A stretch of DNA of 64,000 nt, taken from NCBI GenBank assembly GCA_902555945.1, contig CACDUS010000009.1, forward strand, positions 1 to 64,000, in the 5' to 3' direction. Shown piece by piece: positions 44,922 to 55,007 of the stretch. Below the pieces are notes generated by a model. The model was not told where the DNA came from. It searched no databases and saw nothing but the letters and a program-made list of their open reading frames with translations. The position numbers and the translations under genes were made by a program. Each line of letters starts with the position of its first letter. The stretch's first letter is position 1. The DNA comes from an uncultured Pelagibacteraceae bacterium (lineage in GTDB: Bacteria > Pseudomonadota > Alphaproteobacteria > Pelagibacterales > Pelagibacteraceae).

Positions 44922-46969
44922 GCTATATCGTTAATAATATCTGCTCGATCATACAATTTAATTAATGGTTTAAATTTACCTATATCTTCATTTTCATTTT
45001 CAATTCTTCTGATTTCTTTTTCAGCCATAATAAAGAGATCATGATTATGAATTGGATCTGCTAATTTAAAACTTTTAATACCACTTTGTTTGAAACCTAA
45101 AATATCTCCGAAACCTCTCAATTTCATATCTTCTTCAGAAATCATAAAACCATCGTTAGAACCTTTTAATATATTAATTCTTTTTTTAGCATTATCACTC
45201 AAATTTGATTTAAACATTAATATACAAATAGATTCCTTATTACCTCTTCCAACTCTACCTCTAAGTTGATGTAATTGTGATAGACCAAATTTGTTTGCAT
45301 TTTCAATAATTATTACATTTGCATTAGGGAAATCTATACCTACTTCTATGATAGTGGTTGAAACTAAAATTTTAAATTCATTTTTTAAAAATTTGTTCAA
45401 GATAATCTCTTTTTCATCAGCAGTTGTTTTTCCATGAAGCAAAAAAACTTGTTTAGGAAATAATTTTTCTAAATATTTTGATTTTTTTACTGCTGATGTA
45501 TGGTCAATTTTTTTAGACTCTTCAATTAATGGACATACCCAAAAAATTTGATTACCAAGTTTTATTTCTTTCTTAACAAATTTTATTACGTCATCAATTT
45601 TTTTATCAAGTTTGCTATACGTTTTAATTGGTTTACGAATATTAGGTTTTTCTCGAATTATTGAAAGATCCATATCCCCATATATTGTCATTGTCAAAGT
45701 ACGCGGAATAGGTGTTGCGGTCATTAAAAGAACATCACAATTGGTTCCAGCTTTATCAGATAATTTTTTTCTTTGGTTAACACCAAATTTATGTTGTTCA
45801 TCAATTATTATTAGTCCGAGTTTTTTAAATTCAACTTTTTTCTGAAATAATGCATGAGTACCAAAAACTAAGTCAATTTGTTTATTTGATAATTTGTCTA
45901 AAATAATCTTTTTATTTCTATATGTTAATTTTCCAGAGAGTAATTCAATTTTTATATTTTTAGGAAAAACTTTTTTTGCTAATAAATAATGCTGTCTTGC
46001 TAATATTTCAGTAGGTGCCATTACCGCTACTTGAAAACCGGAATTAATAGTATTAAATGCTGATAGTAATGATACTATTGTTTTTCCACTTCCTACATCA
46101 CCTTGTAGTAATCTAAACATTTTATTTTCAGAACTTAGATCTTTATTAATTTCATCTAGAGTTTTTTTTTGATCTTTGGTTAAAGAAAAGTTTAATTTAG
46201 ATATTATTTCATTTTGTTTTTTAATATTAAATTCTTTTTTAGTTTTCTTAATTTTTTTAATCTTTTTTCTAATTTCTGAGTTTACTAGAAAAGTTGAGAA
46301 AATTTCGTCAAATGCAAGTCTTTGATAAAAATTTTCTTTAAATTTACCGATATTTTCTGGTTCATGTAATTTTTTGATAGAGTCATTCCAACTAATATTA
46401 TCAAATTTTTTCAGTATATTTTTTGAATGCCATTCTTCAATTTTTGGTAAATTATTTATTATTTGTAATATAATTTTATTATAAACCTTTTCACTAATTC
46501 CTTCTGTTAGTGAATAACTATTATGTTTTTGTTTGATTATAGAGGCGTCTTCAGAAATATATTTAGGATTTGTTAATTGGTATTTATTTCTAAAATATTT
46601 GATCTTACCACTTATAGTTACCTCTTTTCCAATAGGAAGTATTTTTTTAATATACCCCTCATAACTATTAAAAAAAACACAGTCTATTTCACCAGTATCA
46701 TCTTTACATAAAACTCGATTTGGTAAGTTTCTTAGTCTTGGGAAGAAATATTTTTGAGGCGTTATAGTTATAGTTTGTATTTCGTCAATTTTGAGATCTT
46801 TAATTTTTGATGATAAACTTCGATCAATGTAAGATTTTGGCAATTTCCACAAGAGATCAAAAATATTATCTATTTTTTTCTTTTTAAGTAAATTAGTTGT
46901 TTTAGTTCCAACACCTTTAAGAGCACTAAGATCAGACAATAAGTATTTATAATTTCTTTTAATATTCAT
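44918..46969 (-). CDS. recG: ATP-dependent DNA helicase RecG
   Basis: The 683-aa SF2 helicase has an N-terminal wedge/OB domain (about 60-160). Its helicase motifs include Walker A GDVGSGKT, DEQH (IIDEQHKFG), TATPIPRT, and motif VI QLRGRVGRG. It reverses stalled replication forks and branch-migrates Holliday junctions. It is divergent from sdhE with 22 nt between. Confidence 0.95.
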   Translation of the reverse strand: MNIKRNYKYLLSDLSALKGVGTKTTNLLKKKKIDNIFDLLWKLPKSYIDRSLSSKIKDLKIDEIQTITITPQKYFFPRLRNLPNRVLCKDDTGEIDCVFFNSYEGYIKKILPIGKEVTISGKIKYFRNKYQLTNPKYISEDASIIKQKHNSYSLTEGISEKVYNKIILQIINNLPKIEEWHSKNILKKFDNISWNDSIKKLHEPENIGKFKENFYQRLAFDEIFSTFLVNSEIRKKIKKIKKTKKEFNIKKQNEIISKLNFSLTKDQKKTLDEINKDLSSENKMFRLLQGDVGSGKTIVSLLSAFNTINSGFQVAVMAPTEILARQHYLLAKKVFPKNIKIELLSGKLTYRNKKIILDKLSNKQIDLVFGTHALFQKKVEFKKLGLIIIDEQHKFGVNQRKKLSDKAGTNCDVLLMTATPIPRTLTMTIYGDMDLSIIREKPNIRKPIKTYSKLDKKIDDVIKFVKKEIKLGNQIFWVCPLIEESKKIDHTSAVKKSKYLEKLFPKQVFLLHGKTTADEKEIILNKFLKNEFKILVSTTIIEVGIDFPNANVIIIENANKFGLSQLHQLRGRVGRGNKESICILMFKSNLSDNAKKRINILKGSNDGFMISEEDMKLRGFGDILGFKQSGIKSFKLADPIHNHDLFIMAEKEIRRIENENEDIGKFKPLIKLYDRADIINDIA

Positions 46970-46991
46970 AAACTGATATTATATTCCTATT

Positions 46992-47252
46992 ATGACTAGT
47001 GATATAGAACAAATAAAAAAAAAAATTATTTATCGATCGAATTATCGTGGCACAAAAGAAATGGATAAACTTTTAGGAACTTTTACGAATAAGTATTTAA
47101 ATCAACTGAATAATGAAGAATTAAATGAATTAATTAAACTTTTAGAGATTGACGATAATAATCTTTATAATTTTTACAATGGTTTGGATACAAATATAGA
47201 ATTTGAAAACAATAAAATAAATAATTTATTTAAAAACTTTAAATTCAAGTAA
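46992..47252 (+). CDS. sdhE: Succinate dehydrogenase assembly factor SdhE (DUF339)
   Basis: The 86-aa helical protein has the family motif RGTKEMD (in YRSNYRGTKEMDKLLGTF), the RGxxE signature that helps attach FAD to SdhA and FrdA. Length matches the family. It sits back to back with recG, a common alphaproteobacterial arrangement. Its stop is 5 nt from the 3' end of the opposite-strand tRNA-Ser. Confidence 0.9.
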   Translation: MTSDIEQIKKKIIYRSNYRGTKEMDKLLGTFTNKYLNQLNNEELNELIKLLEIDDNNLYNFYNGLDTNIEFENNKINNLFKNFKFK

Positions 47253-47257
47253 TTTAG

Positions 47258-47347
47258 TGGCGGAGAGACTGGGATTCGAACCCAGGAAAGAGTTGCCCCT
47301 TTGCCGGTTTTCAAGACCGGTGCTTTCAACCGCTCAGCCATCTCTCC
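47258..47347 (-). tRNA. tRNA-Ser(UGA)
   Basis: This is a type II tRNA with a long variable arm. The acceptor is GGAGAGA/TCTCTCC. The anticodon stem ACCGG-type pairs around loop CTTGAAA, giving anticodon TGA. The T loop is TTCGAAT, and 3' CCA is encoded (complement of 47258-47260). It reads UCA and, by wobble, other UCN codons. Confidence 0.96.
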
Positions 47348-47433
47348 GTGTAAGAAGCTTTTATAATTAAAAATATTTAATTCAACTATAAAATAGTCTA
47401 ATTAGTCCTAGTATTTTGTTCTTTTTAATAAGT

Positions 47434-48312
47434 ATGAAAAATGATTTTAATAAAGGTTTAGTTTTAACTTCACTAGGATCTTTCTGGTGGGGTTTTATCG
47501 GTGTTATATATTTTGAGTCAGTTTCTTTTATTGGACATGCGGAATTAGTCGTACATAGATGTCTATGGACGGCTATAATGTTAGTTATCACAACAACATT
47601 TCTATCAAAATGGAAAATTTTTTTTAAAGAAATTAAAGATAATAAAAAAATAATTGCTTTATTTATATCTGGTTTTTTAATTTTTATTAACTGGTCAATA
47701 TGGATATATGCTGTTGCCACTGAGAGAATTATTGATGCTAGTTTTGGATATTTTATAATGCCAATAATTAGTGTTCTTTTAGGATATATTTTTTTTAGAG
47801 AAAAACTTAATAAGAAAAGAATTTTCTCAATTATTTTAGTTTTTATATCAATAATAATTTTAATTTTCTTTAATCTTAAATCATTACCGTGGGTGGGTCT
47901 CATTGTAGCTTTTAGTTGGGCTTTTTATAATTTAGTAAGAAAAAAAATTAAAATCGACACAGATATAGGACTTTTAATTGAAAGTTTATATATTTTACCT
48001 TTTGCTTTAATTGCATTTTATATTATTGCCAAGAATGGATTAAATGATTTTAATTTAGACAATCCAGGATTAAGTCTATATTTGCTTTTAGCCGGACCCA
48101 TGACTGTGATTCCTTTGTTTCTATATGTTAGAGGGGTAGAATTAATTGGATTAGGTCCAACTGGAATGATTTTTTATATAACACCAACTTTTCAGTTCAT
48201 TTTAGGTTATTTTTATTATGGGGAAGATTTTTCATTAGTAAAATTTCTAAGTTTTATTATTATTTGGATTGCTGTAGTTATATATTTAAATGATCTTTAT
48301 GAAAAAAATTAA
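47434..48312 (+). CDS. rarD: RarD family EamA transporter
   Basis: The 292-aa protein has about ten membrane helices and the RarD start GLVLTSLGSFWWGFIGVIYF, then AELVVHRCLWTAIML, VNWSIWIYAV-like INWSIWIYAV, and GPTGMIFYITPTFQFILGYF. RarD proteins are drug/metabolite exporters or amino-acid permeases of uncertain substrate. The ATG at 47434 is preferred over a TTG six codons earlier. A large antisense frame here is a shadow. Confidence 0.88.
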   Translation: MKNDFNKGLVLTSLGSFWWGFIGVIYFESVSFIGHAELVVHRCLWTAIMLVITTTFLSKWKIFFKEIKDNKKIIALFISGFLIFINWSIWIYAVATERIIDASFGYFIMPIISVLLGYIFFREKLNKKRIFSIILVFISIIILIFFNLKSLPWVGLIVAFSWAFYNLVRKKIKIDTDIGLLIESLYILPFALIAFYIIAKNGLNDFNLDNPGLSLYLLLAGPMTVIPLFLYVRGVELIGLGPTGMIFYITPTFQFILGYFYYGEDFSLVKFLSFIIIWIAVVIYLNDLYEKN

Positions 48313-49300
48313 TTTTTTTTTTTTAATTCTGTTTTTTTTTAATTCTAACGTTTTTGCAAATAATGATATTGATTTTGAAAAGTGGAAAATTGATTTTAAG
48401 CAAAGAGCGTTAGCTAATAATATTTCCGAGAAAACTTTTGACCTTGTAATGAGAGATACTAAGTTTTTAAAAAATGTTATAAAATACGATAGATATCAAC
48501 CTGAATTTTATGAAGATACCAAAACTTACATATCAAAAAGGTCCTCTACAAAAAAATTAAATAAAGGACTAGATTTCTATTTAAATAATAAAGAATTAAT
48601 TAATATTGTAGAAAATAAGTTTGAAATAGAAAAAGAACTTTTATTATCATTAATGGGCATTGAAACTAATTATGGAACTTATGTTGGTAAAATGGATATT
48701 CTTTCATCATTGGCTACATTGAGTTACGATAAAAGAAGATCAGAATTTTTTACCAAAGAACTACTAATTTTACTAAAGTTGATTGATGAAAATAAAATAG
48801 ATTATAAATCCTTATATGGCTCATGGGCAGGTGCATTTGGTTTCTTTCAATTTATGCCATCTACTATTAAAAATCATGCTATTGATTTTAATACTGATAA
48901 TTATATAGATTTAAAAAATTCACATGATGCTTATGCTTCAGCAGCAAATTATCTTAAAAAAATAGGTTGGAAAAAAAATTCTCCTTGTTTTTACAGAATA
49001 AATCTTAAAGAAAATATACCCAAAAAATATTTAAATGTTTCTGCAAAAAAACTTCAAAATAAAAAAAAATTAAGTTTTTTCAAAAAATATATTGAAAATT
49101 ACGATGAGATAGACTTTTTAAAAAAAAATTACAATGTTGCTATAATCACACCAGATAAAGATATAATTCCTGGATCAGATAATTTAAATCCTGCATATAT
49201 TGTCTTTGATAATTATGAAATAATTCTTCAATGGAATAGATCATTAAGATTTGCCTTAGCGGTATGTACATTAAAAAATAAGTTTAAAAATGAATTATAA
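48290..49300 (+). CDS. mltB: Lytic murein transglycosylase (MltB/SLT_2 family)
   Basis: The 336-aa precursor has a signal peptide (MKKINFFFLILFFFNSNVFA). The start could be ATG 48290 or, giving a cleaner signal, ATG 48299. The catalytic Glu lies in LMGIETNYGTYVG, followed by the family motifs SWAGAFGFFQFMPST and HDAYASAANYLKKIGW. It cleaves peptidoglycan to 1,6-anhydro-muropeptides. It overlaps rarD and the next lipoprotein gene and opens a cell-wall and replication operon. Confidence 0.9.
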   Translation: MIFMKKINFFFLILFFFNSNVFANNDIDFEKWKIDFKQRALANNISEKTFDLVMRDTKFLKNVIKYDRYQPEFYEDTKTYISKRSSTKKLNKGLDFYLNNKELINIVENKFEIEKELLLSLMGIETNYGTYVGKMDILSSLATLSYDKRRSEFFTKELLILLKLIDENKIDYKSLYGSWAGAFGFFQFMPSTIKNHAIDFNTDNYIDLKNSHDAYASAANYLKKIGWKKNSPCFYRINLKENIPKKYLNVSAKKLQNKKKLSFFKKYIENYDEIDFLKKNYNVAIITPDKDIIPGSDNLNPAYIVFDNYEIILQWNRSLRFALAVCTLKNKFKNEL

Positions 49301-50042
49301 ATTAATTATTTATCTTATATTTTCTTTATTTCTTTTAAGTTGTGAACAATCTTTAAATAAAAAATCCAATAAAATAGATATTAAAATTGAAAATAGATAT
49401 AAAAATTCTGGCTTTGCACTTATTTATAATGAAAATTTGTCTAATATTAAAAGATTGGAAAAAAGATCTTTAAATATTTTTCATAAGTCTTTAAAAAGAA
49501 AATCTATCGTTAAAATTACTAATCCTGAAAATGGAAAATATTTAATTGCTGAAGTAAAATCTAATAGAATTAAATTTTCTAATTTTTATAATTCAATTTT
49601 AAGCGAAAGAATAGCTGAAGAACTAGAATTAGATCAAAGCGAACCTTTTATTGAGATTGTCTTGGTTTCAAAAAACTCTACTTTTATTGCAAAAAAAACA
49701 AAAATGTTTGAAGAAGAAAAATCTGTTGCAGAAAAAGCTCCAGTTGATGGAATTCAAATAAATGATTTAAATGCAAAAGAGTCAAAAAAAAAGAAAATAA
49801 AAGATAAGAAATTTAATTATTCAATAAAAGTTGCAGATTTTTACTACAAAGAATCAGCTCAAATGATGATTGATAGGATCAAAAAAGAAGCTTCTATTAA
49901 AAAAATAAATATTAAACGACTATCTGAAACAAAATTTAGGGTATTAATAGGACCCTTTAATGATATAAAAACTTTAAAAGACTCATTTGAAAAAATGAAG
50001 TTCTTTGATTTTGAAAACTTAGAAATTTTAAAAAATGCTTAA
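49290..50042 (+). CDS. rlpA: RlpA-like lipoprotein with SPOR domain
   Basis: The 250-aa protein starts with a lipoprotein signal (FLLSC, Cys about 18). The middle (about 75-125) fits a reduced double-psi beta-barrel of RlpA: SIVKITNPENGKYLIAEV then SERIAEELEL. The C-terminal 75 residues look like a SPOR domain (YSIKVADFYYKESAQMM...RVLIGPFND), which binds denuded septal glycan. The catalytic Asp/His region of RlpA is poorly conserved. Its place between mltB and dacC matches other alphaproteobacteria and supports the call. Confidence 0.75.
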   Translation: MNYKLIIYLIFSLFLLSCEQSLNKKSNKIDIKIENRYKNSGFALIYNENLSNIKRLEKRSLNIFHKSLKRKSIVKITNPENGKYLIAEVKSNRIKFSNFYNSILSERIAEELELDQSEPFIEIVLVSKNSTFIAKKTKMFEEEKSVAEKAPVDGIQINDLNAKESKKKKIKDKKFNYSIKVADFYYKESAQMMIDRIKKEASIKKINIKRLSETKFRVLIGPFNDIKTLKDSFEKMKFFDFENLEILKNA

Positions 50043-51186
50043 AAAAATTTTATTTTTATTCCTTATACAAATACTTTTTACTTTTAATGTAACTGCAAAT
50101 ATAGAAATTAAAGCAAGAACTGCAATACTTCAGGATTTCTTATCAGGAGAAATTTTATATGAAAAAGAACCTGATAGATCAATTTATCCTGCTTCAATGA
50201 CTAAAATTATGACAAGTATAATTGCATTTGATCTATTAAAATCTGGTGATTTAAAATTAGATGAAAAATTTATAATCTCTGAAAAAGCATGGAGACTATC
50301 TACAGCTGGATATTCTTCAATGTTTGTTATGATTGGTGATGAAGTTTCAGTAGAAAACTTACTTAAAGGAATCATTGTTGCATCAGGAAATGATGCTTGT
50401 ATAGCATTAGCTGAAGGAATAGCCGGAACTGAAGAAGAGTTTGCAATAATGATGACCTCAAAAGCAAAAGAGATTGGAATGTTAAATACCAATTTTTCTA
50501 ATTCATCCGGAATTAATGATCCTGACAATTATTCAACAGTTAAAGATATTTTAATAATGTCAAATTACTTAATAAAAAATCATCCAGAATATTATAAATG
50601 GTTTAGTGAAACTGAATTTACATGGGATAGAACAGGAGGGGACCCAATTACTCAAGGCAACAGAAATCCACTTCTGTACAAAAATATGGGTGCAGACGGT
50701 ATTAAAACTGGTTATTTAGCAGTTGAGAAGTATTCATTAGCTTCGTCAATAGAAAAAAATGGTAGAAGATTAATTGCTGTTGGTAGTGGTTTTGAAACAA
50801 AAAACTCTAGGTCTAGACAAAGCTCAAAACTTTTAACATTTGGTTTAACTAATTTTGATTTAGTGCAGATTGCAAAAAAAAATGAGCCATTTTATAAAGT
50901 TGATGTTTGGCTAGGTAAAGAAAAAGATGTAAAAGTTTATTTAAATGAAGATATTTTCAAGACAATTAAAAAAGGTCAAAAGAAAAAATTAAAAGCAAAA
51001 GTATTTTATGAAGGCCCAATAGAAGCACCAATTGAAAAGAATCAAAAATTAGCAAAATTAAAAATTATCTATGATGAAGAATTAATAGGTGAGTATGATT
51101 TACTAGCGTTGAAGGAAATAAAAAAAGTCAACATTTTTTCTAGATTATTAAAATCTTTAAATTATTTAATCTGGGGCGATGTCTAA
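50035..51186 (+). CDS. dacC: D-alanyl-D-alanine carboxypeptidase (PBP5/6 family)
   Basis: The 383-aa precursor has a signal peptide (about 1-21). Penicillin-binding motifs are SMTK at 54-57, SGN in VASGNDAC near 118, and KTG in DGIKTGYLAVE near 223. A C-terminal beta domain and a terminal amphipathic helix (FSRLLKSLNYLIWG) anchor it to the membrane. It trims the terminal D-Ala from peptidoglycan peptides. It overlaps tmk by 8 nt. Confidence 0.92.
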   Translation: MLKKILFLFLIQILFTFNVTANIEIKARTAILQDFLSGEILYEKEPDRSIYPASMTKIMTSIIAFDLLKSGDLKLDEKFIISEKAWRLSTAGYSSMFVMIGDEVSVENLLKGIIVASGNDACIALAEGIAGTEEEFAIMMTSKAKEIGMLNTNFSNSSGINDPDNYSTVKDILIMSNYLIKNHPEYYKWFSETEFTWDRTGGDPITQGNRNPLLYKNMGADGIKTGYLAVEKYSLASSIEKNGRRLIAVGSGFETKNSRSRQSSKLLTFGLTNFDLVQIAKKNEPFYKVDVWLGKEKDVKVYLNEDIFKTIKKGQKKKLKAKVFYEGPIEAPIEKNQKLAKLKIIYDEELIGEYDLLALKEIKKVNIFSRLLKSLNYLIWGDV

Positions 51187-51790
51187 AAAGCCCGTTATTG
51201 TTTTTGAAGGTATAGAAGGAAGTGGAAAAAGTTATCATATTTCTACTGTTTCAAAATATTTAAAGAAAAGAAAAATTGATCATATCAAAATACGTGAACC
51301 TGGAGGTAGTTTAAATTCTGAAAAAATTAGAAAAATAATTCTAAACAACAAATCAAATTTTAATAAGAATACTGATTTATTGCTTTACTTATCATCAAGA
51401 AGTGAAAATATGATAATGTTAAAAAAGTATTTTAGAAAAAAAACTATTTTGATTGATCGATTTGTAGACTCTACTATAGCCTATCAACATTATGGTTTAG
51501 GATTAGATGTAAATCTTATTAACACTATAAATAAATATCTTTTAGGAAATTTTAAAATTGACTTTACATTTTTAAATATTGTTAATCAAAAAAATATGAT
51601 TAAACGACTAAAATTAAGAAAAAGATTAAATAGATACGATAAATTTAATAATTCTTTTTATAAAAGAGTACAAAATGGTTTTTTAAAATTATCACAAAAA
51701 AAAAATAGAAAATATCAAATAATAAATTCAAATTTAGATATAAATTTTAACAAATCTTTGATTTTAAAGAAGATTGATAAATTAATATGA
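51179..51790 (+). CDS. tmk: Thymidylate kinase
   Basis: The 203-aa protein has the P-loop FEGIEGSGKSYH, the REPGG motif (IREPGGS) and the DR(F/Y)xDS motif (LIDRFVDSTIAYQHYG). It phosphorylates dTMP to dTDP. The lid region lacks several of the usual Arg residues but RLKLRKRLNRYD is present. It is coupled to dacC (8-nt overlap) and holB (4-nt overlap). Confidence 0.92.
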   Translation: MSKKPVIVFEGIEGSGKSYHISTVSKYLKKRKIDHIKIREPGGSLNSEKIRKIILNNKSNFNKNTDLLLYLSSRSENMIMLKKYFRKKTILIDRFVDSTIAYQHYGLGLDVNLINTINKYLLGNFKIDFTFLNIVNQKNMIKRLKLRKRLNRYDKFNNSFYKRVQNGFLKLSQKKNRKYQIINSNLDINFNKSLILKKIDKLI

Positions 51791-52713
51791 GTGATTTAAA
51801 ACCATTTAATCAAACTAAATTGTTTGGTTTAGATAAATATATTAATGAATTAATTAAATTAGAAAATTTAGATAAACTACCTAATATTATCTTATTAAGT
51901 GGTCAAAAAGGGTTAGGCAAATCTACTCTTGCTTACCATTTTATCAACTATGTTTTGTCGAAAAATGAAGATTATAATTATGATCAAAATAGATTTATCA
52001 TAAATCCTGAGAATAGATCCTTCAAAACAATTTTGAACAAATCAAATACCAATTTGACATCTATTGATATAAATGATGATAAAAAGTTTATCGATATAGC
52101 ACAAATAAGAGAATTAATTTCTAATCTTAAAAAATCTTCACTAAATGATAAGCCAAGATTTGTCTTAATTGACAATATTGAATTTCTTAATATTAATTCA
52201 GTTAATTCATTGTTAAAAGTTATTGAAGAGCCATCTCATAATGTCTATTTTATTTTAATCAATAATAACAAAAGAATTATACGTACATTATTATCCAGAT
52301 GTATTAATTTTAAAATTTCACTTTCTCACGAAGAATCTTTAGAAATAGCACAAAGTCTTATTGGAACAAATTTAGAAGAATCAATTAATAAAGATCTTGT
52401 AAATTATTATTTTACACCTGGAAACATTTTTCATTTAATTAATTTCGCAAAAAAAAATTCATATGATTTGAAAAATTTTACGTTAAAAGATTTTTTAGAA
52501 GTTGTAATTAATAAAGGTGATTTTAAGAAAAATAGTTCAATAGAATATCTTATATTTGATTTTGTTGAATTCTATTTTAGTAAAATTAATGCATCATTAA
52601 ATATCCATTTAAAATACCAATATTTTATAAAGAAAATAAATGATACAAAAAAATTTAATTTAGATTACGAATCTTTATTTATGGAATTTAAAGAAAAAAT
52701 TTTAAATGCATAA
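51787..52713 (+). CDS. holB: DNA polymerase III delta-prime subunit
   Basis: The 308-aa AAA+ clamp-loader protein has a Walker A-like motif (SGQKGLGKST), a sensor region NSLLKVIEEP and the SRC motif (LLSRCINFKI). Zinc-module cysteines found in E. coli delta-prime are absent. It loads the sliding clamp with DnaX and HolA. The tmk-holB-metG order is conserved in alphaproteobacteria. Overlaps of 4 and 8 nt link it to both neighbours. Confidence 0.88.
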   Translation: MSDLKPFNQTKLFGLDKYINELIKLENLDKLPNIILLSGQKGLGKSTLAYHFINYVLSKNEDYNYDQNRFIINPENRSFKTILNKSNTNLTSIDINDDKKFIDIAQIRELISNLKKSSLNDKPRFVLIDNIEFLNINSVNSLLKVIEEPSHNVYFILINNNKRIIRTLLSRCINFKISLSHEESLEIAQSLIGTNLEESINKDLVNYYFTPGNIFHLINFAKKNSYDLKNFTLKDFLEVVINKGDFKKNSSIEYLIFDFVEFYFSKINASLNIHLKYQYFIKKINDTKKFNLDYESLFMEFKEKILNA

Positions 52714-54247
52714 AAATTTTTATATAACTACTCCTATATACTATCCTTCAGCTAAACCACATATGGGTCATGCATATTCAAGTATTATAGCCGATTTTTT
52801 TGCTAGATTTAAAAAAATAGATGGTTTCGATGTAAATTTTTTAACAGGTACTGATGAGCATGGTTTAAAAATTCAAAGATCTGCAGAAAAAGCAGGGAAG
52901 GAGCCCCAAATATTTTGTGATCAGATTAGTCAAACTTTTAGAGATCTTTCAGATACTTTAAATTTATCGAATACTGATTTTATAAGAACTACAGAGACGA
53001 GACATAAAAAAACAGTCCAACATCTCTGGAGCGAACTTGAAAAAAATGATGATATATACTTATCAAAGTATTCTGGGTGGTATTCAGTTTCAGATGAAGC
53101 TTTTTATAACGAAGATGAAATAGAAGAAGTAGATGGAAAAAAAATTGCTAAATCCTCAAAATCTCCTGTTGAATGGATTGAAGAAGAATCTTTTTTTTTT
53201 AGACTTTCAAAATGGGAAAAACCTTTATTAGAGTATTATCAAGCTAATCCAGATTTTATTTCTCCAGAGTCTAGAAAAAATGAAGTTATTAGTTTTGTAA
53301 AAAGCGGTCTTAAAGATCTTTCTGTTAGCAGGAAAAGCTTTTCATGGGGTATACCTGTTCCAAATAATAAAGACCATGTGATATACGTTTGGCTTGATGC
53401 CCTCACAAATTATTTAAGTGCATTAAATTATCCTAATAAAGATGATGATTTATTTAAAAAGTTTTGGCCAGCCACAATACATTTGATAGGAAAAGATATA
53501 CTTAGATTCCATGCTGTTTATTGGCCTGCTTTTTTATTAGCAGCGAAAATTGACTTACCAAAGAGAATTTATGGCCATGGATGGATATTATCAGGGGAAG
53601 AAAAAATGTCTAAATCAAAGGGAAATATACTAGATCCATTAGAGATAATAAAAGAGTATGGTTTAGATCCTTTAAGATATTATCTAATTAAAGAAGTTTC
53701 TTTTGGAAATGATGGAAATATATCTCAAGAAAGACTGGAAGATTGTATCAATAGTGATTTAGCTAACAACTATGGAAATTTATGTCAACGTGTGACTGCT
53801 TTTGCAAATAAAAATTGTGATGGAAAAATTCCACTTGAGATTAAGTTTCTAGATGAAGATTTATTAATACTAAATAAATTTAAAGATAATTTAGACAATA
53901 TTAGATCTAAAATTGACAATCAAAATATAAATTTTTACATCGATTATATTGTTAATTCTCTTTTTGAAGCAAATAAATATTTTAATGATCAAGAACCATG
54001 GAAAAAAAAGGATGATCGAATTAGATTAAATACTATCGTTTATACAACTTTAGAAATTATGAGAAAAATAAGTTTTTTAATGTATCCAATTATTCCAGAA
54101 TCGTCATTAAAGGTGTTAAATATTTTTGATATTGAGGAAAAAAAAGTAGAATTAAAATCAATTTCAGATAATGAATATTTAATAAAAGGTAAAAAATTAA
54201 ATAAGATAGATATACTTTTTAAAAAAATAGAAAAAAATAATGATTGA
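52706..54247 (+). CDS. metG: Methionyl-tRNA synthetase
   Basis: The 513-aa class I synthetase has the HIGH motif (KPHMGHAYSSI), GTDEHG, and KMSKS (EKMSKSKGN) near 300. The connective domain lacks zinc cysteines, as in the alphaproteobacterial type. No C-terminal tRNA-binding (EMAP-like) domain is present. It charges both initiator and elongator tRNA-Met. It overlaps holB and tatD by 8 nt each. Confidence 0.95.
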   Translation: MHKNFYITTPIYYPSAKPHMGHAYSSIIADFFARFKKIDGFDVNFLTGTDEHGLKIQRSAEKAGKEPQIFCDQISQTFRDLSDTLNLSNTDFIRTTETRHKKTVQHLWSELEKNDDIYLSKYSGWYSVSDEAFYNEDEIEEVDGKKIAKSSKSPVEWIEEESFFFRLSKWEKPLLEYYQANPDFISPESRKNEVISFVKSGLKDLSVSRKSFSWGIPVPNNKDHVIYVWLDALTNYLSALNYPNKDDDLFKKFWPATIHLIGKDILRFHAVYWPAFLLAAKIDLPKRIYGHGWILSGEEKMSKSKGNILDPLEIIKEYGLDPLRYYLIKEVSFGNDGNISQERLEDCINSDLANNYGNLCQRVTAFANKNCDGKIPLEIKFLDEDLLILNKFKDNLDNIRSKIDNQNINFYIDYIVNSLFEANKYFNDQEPWKKKDDRIRLNTIVYTTLEIMRKISFLMYPIIPESSLKVLNIFDIEEKKVELKSISDNEYLIKGKKLNKIDILFKKIEKNND

Positions 54248-55007
54248 TTCACATTGCCATTTAGATCACGAACCATTACTAAGTGACTTGCCCAACGTCC
54301 TACAAAGATCTAAAGATGCAGGTATAAAAAAATTACTAACTATATCAACATCTTTTGAAAGTATCGCTAGAGTTAAAGAATTAATCAATCGGGATGAGAT
54401 GATATATGGTACTATTGGAATTCATCCACATGAAACCTCAACAAATATTATTACTTCAAAACAGATCATTGAAAATCTTAATGAAAATTCAAAAATTATT
54501 GGAATAGGAGAAACTGGGTTAGATTTTTATTATAATAATAGCGAAAAGGATAAACAGATAGCAAGTTTTAGAGAACATATAGATGCATCTATAAATACAA
54601 ATATACCATTAATTGTTCATTCGAGAGATGCTGAAAAAGAAACTTTTGACATTTTAAATGAATATAAAAATGAAAACCTTAAAATTTTGATGCATTGTTT
54701 TACTGGATCAAAAGTATTTTCTGAAAAACTAATGACTTTAAATTCATTCTTTTCAGCTAGCGGCATCATTACTTTTAAAAACTCATTAGTTTTACAAGAT
54801 ACTTTCAGATCTATTCCGATGGATAATATTTTGATTGAGACTGATAGTCCTTTTTTGGCACCTGTTCCTAAAAGAGGAAAAAAAAATGAACCATCATTTA
54901 TTGATTTTACTGCTGCTAAATTAGCTGAGATTAAAGATATATCCAAAGTAGATCTTATTAAAAAAACTACAGATAACTTTAATAAACTTTTTTTTAACCT
55001 AAAATAA
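54240..55007 (+). CDS. tatD: TatD family metal-dependent DNase
   Basis: The 255-aa TIM-barrel hydrolase has the metal motif DSHCHLDH at the N-terminus, GETGLDFYY near 96, VHSRDAEKE near 125 and LIETDSPFLAP near 200. TatD proteins are 3'-5' nucleases in DNA repair or decay; despite the name they are not part of Tat export. It overlaps metG by 8 nt and the MBL gene by 1 nt. Confidence 0.92.
   Translation: MIDSHCHLDHEPLLSDLPNVLQRSKDAGIKKLLTISTSFESIARVKELINRDEMIYGTIGIHPHETSTNIITSKQIIENLNENSKIIGIGETGLDFYYNNSEKDKQIASFREHIDASINTNIPLIVHSRDAEKETFDILNEYKNENLKILMHCFTGSKVFSEKLMTLNSFFSASGIITFKNSLVLQDTFRSIPMDNILIETDSPFLAPVPKRGKKNEPSFIDFTAAKLAEIKDISKVDLIKKTTDNFNKLFFNLK

Noticed and set aside
47382..47903. 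173-aa minus-strand frame inside rarD
   Set aside because: It is antisense to a clear transporter gene and shows no family motif; it arises from A/T-rich hydrophobic codons.
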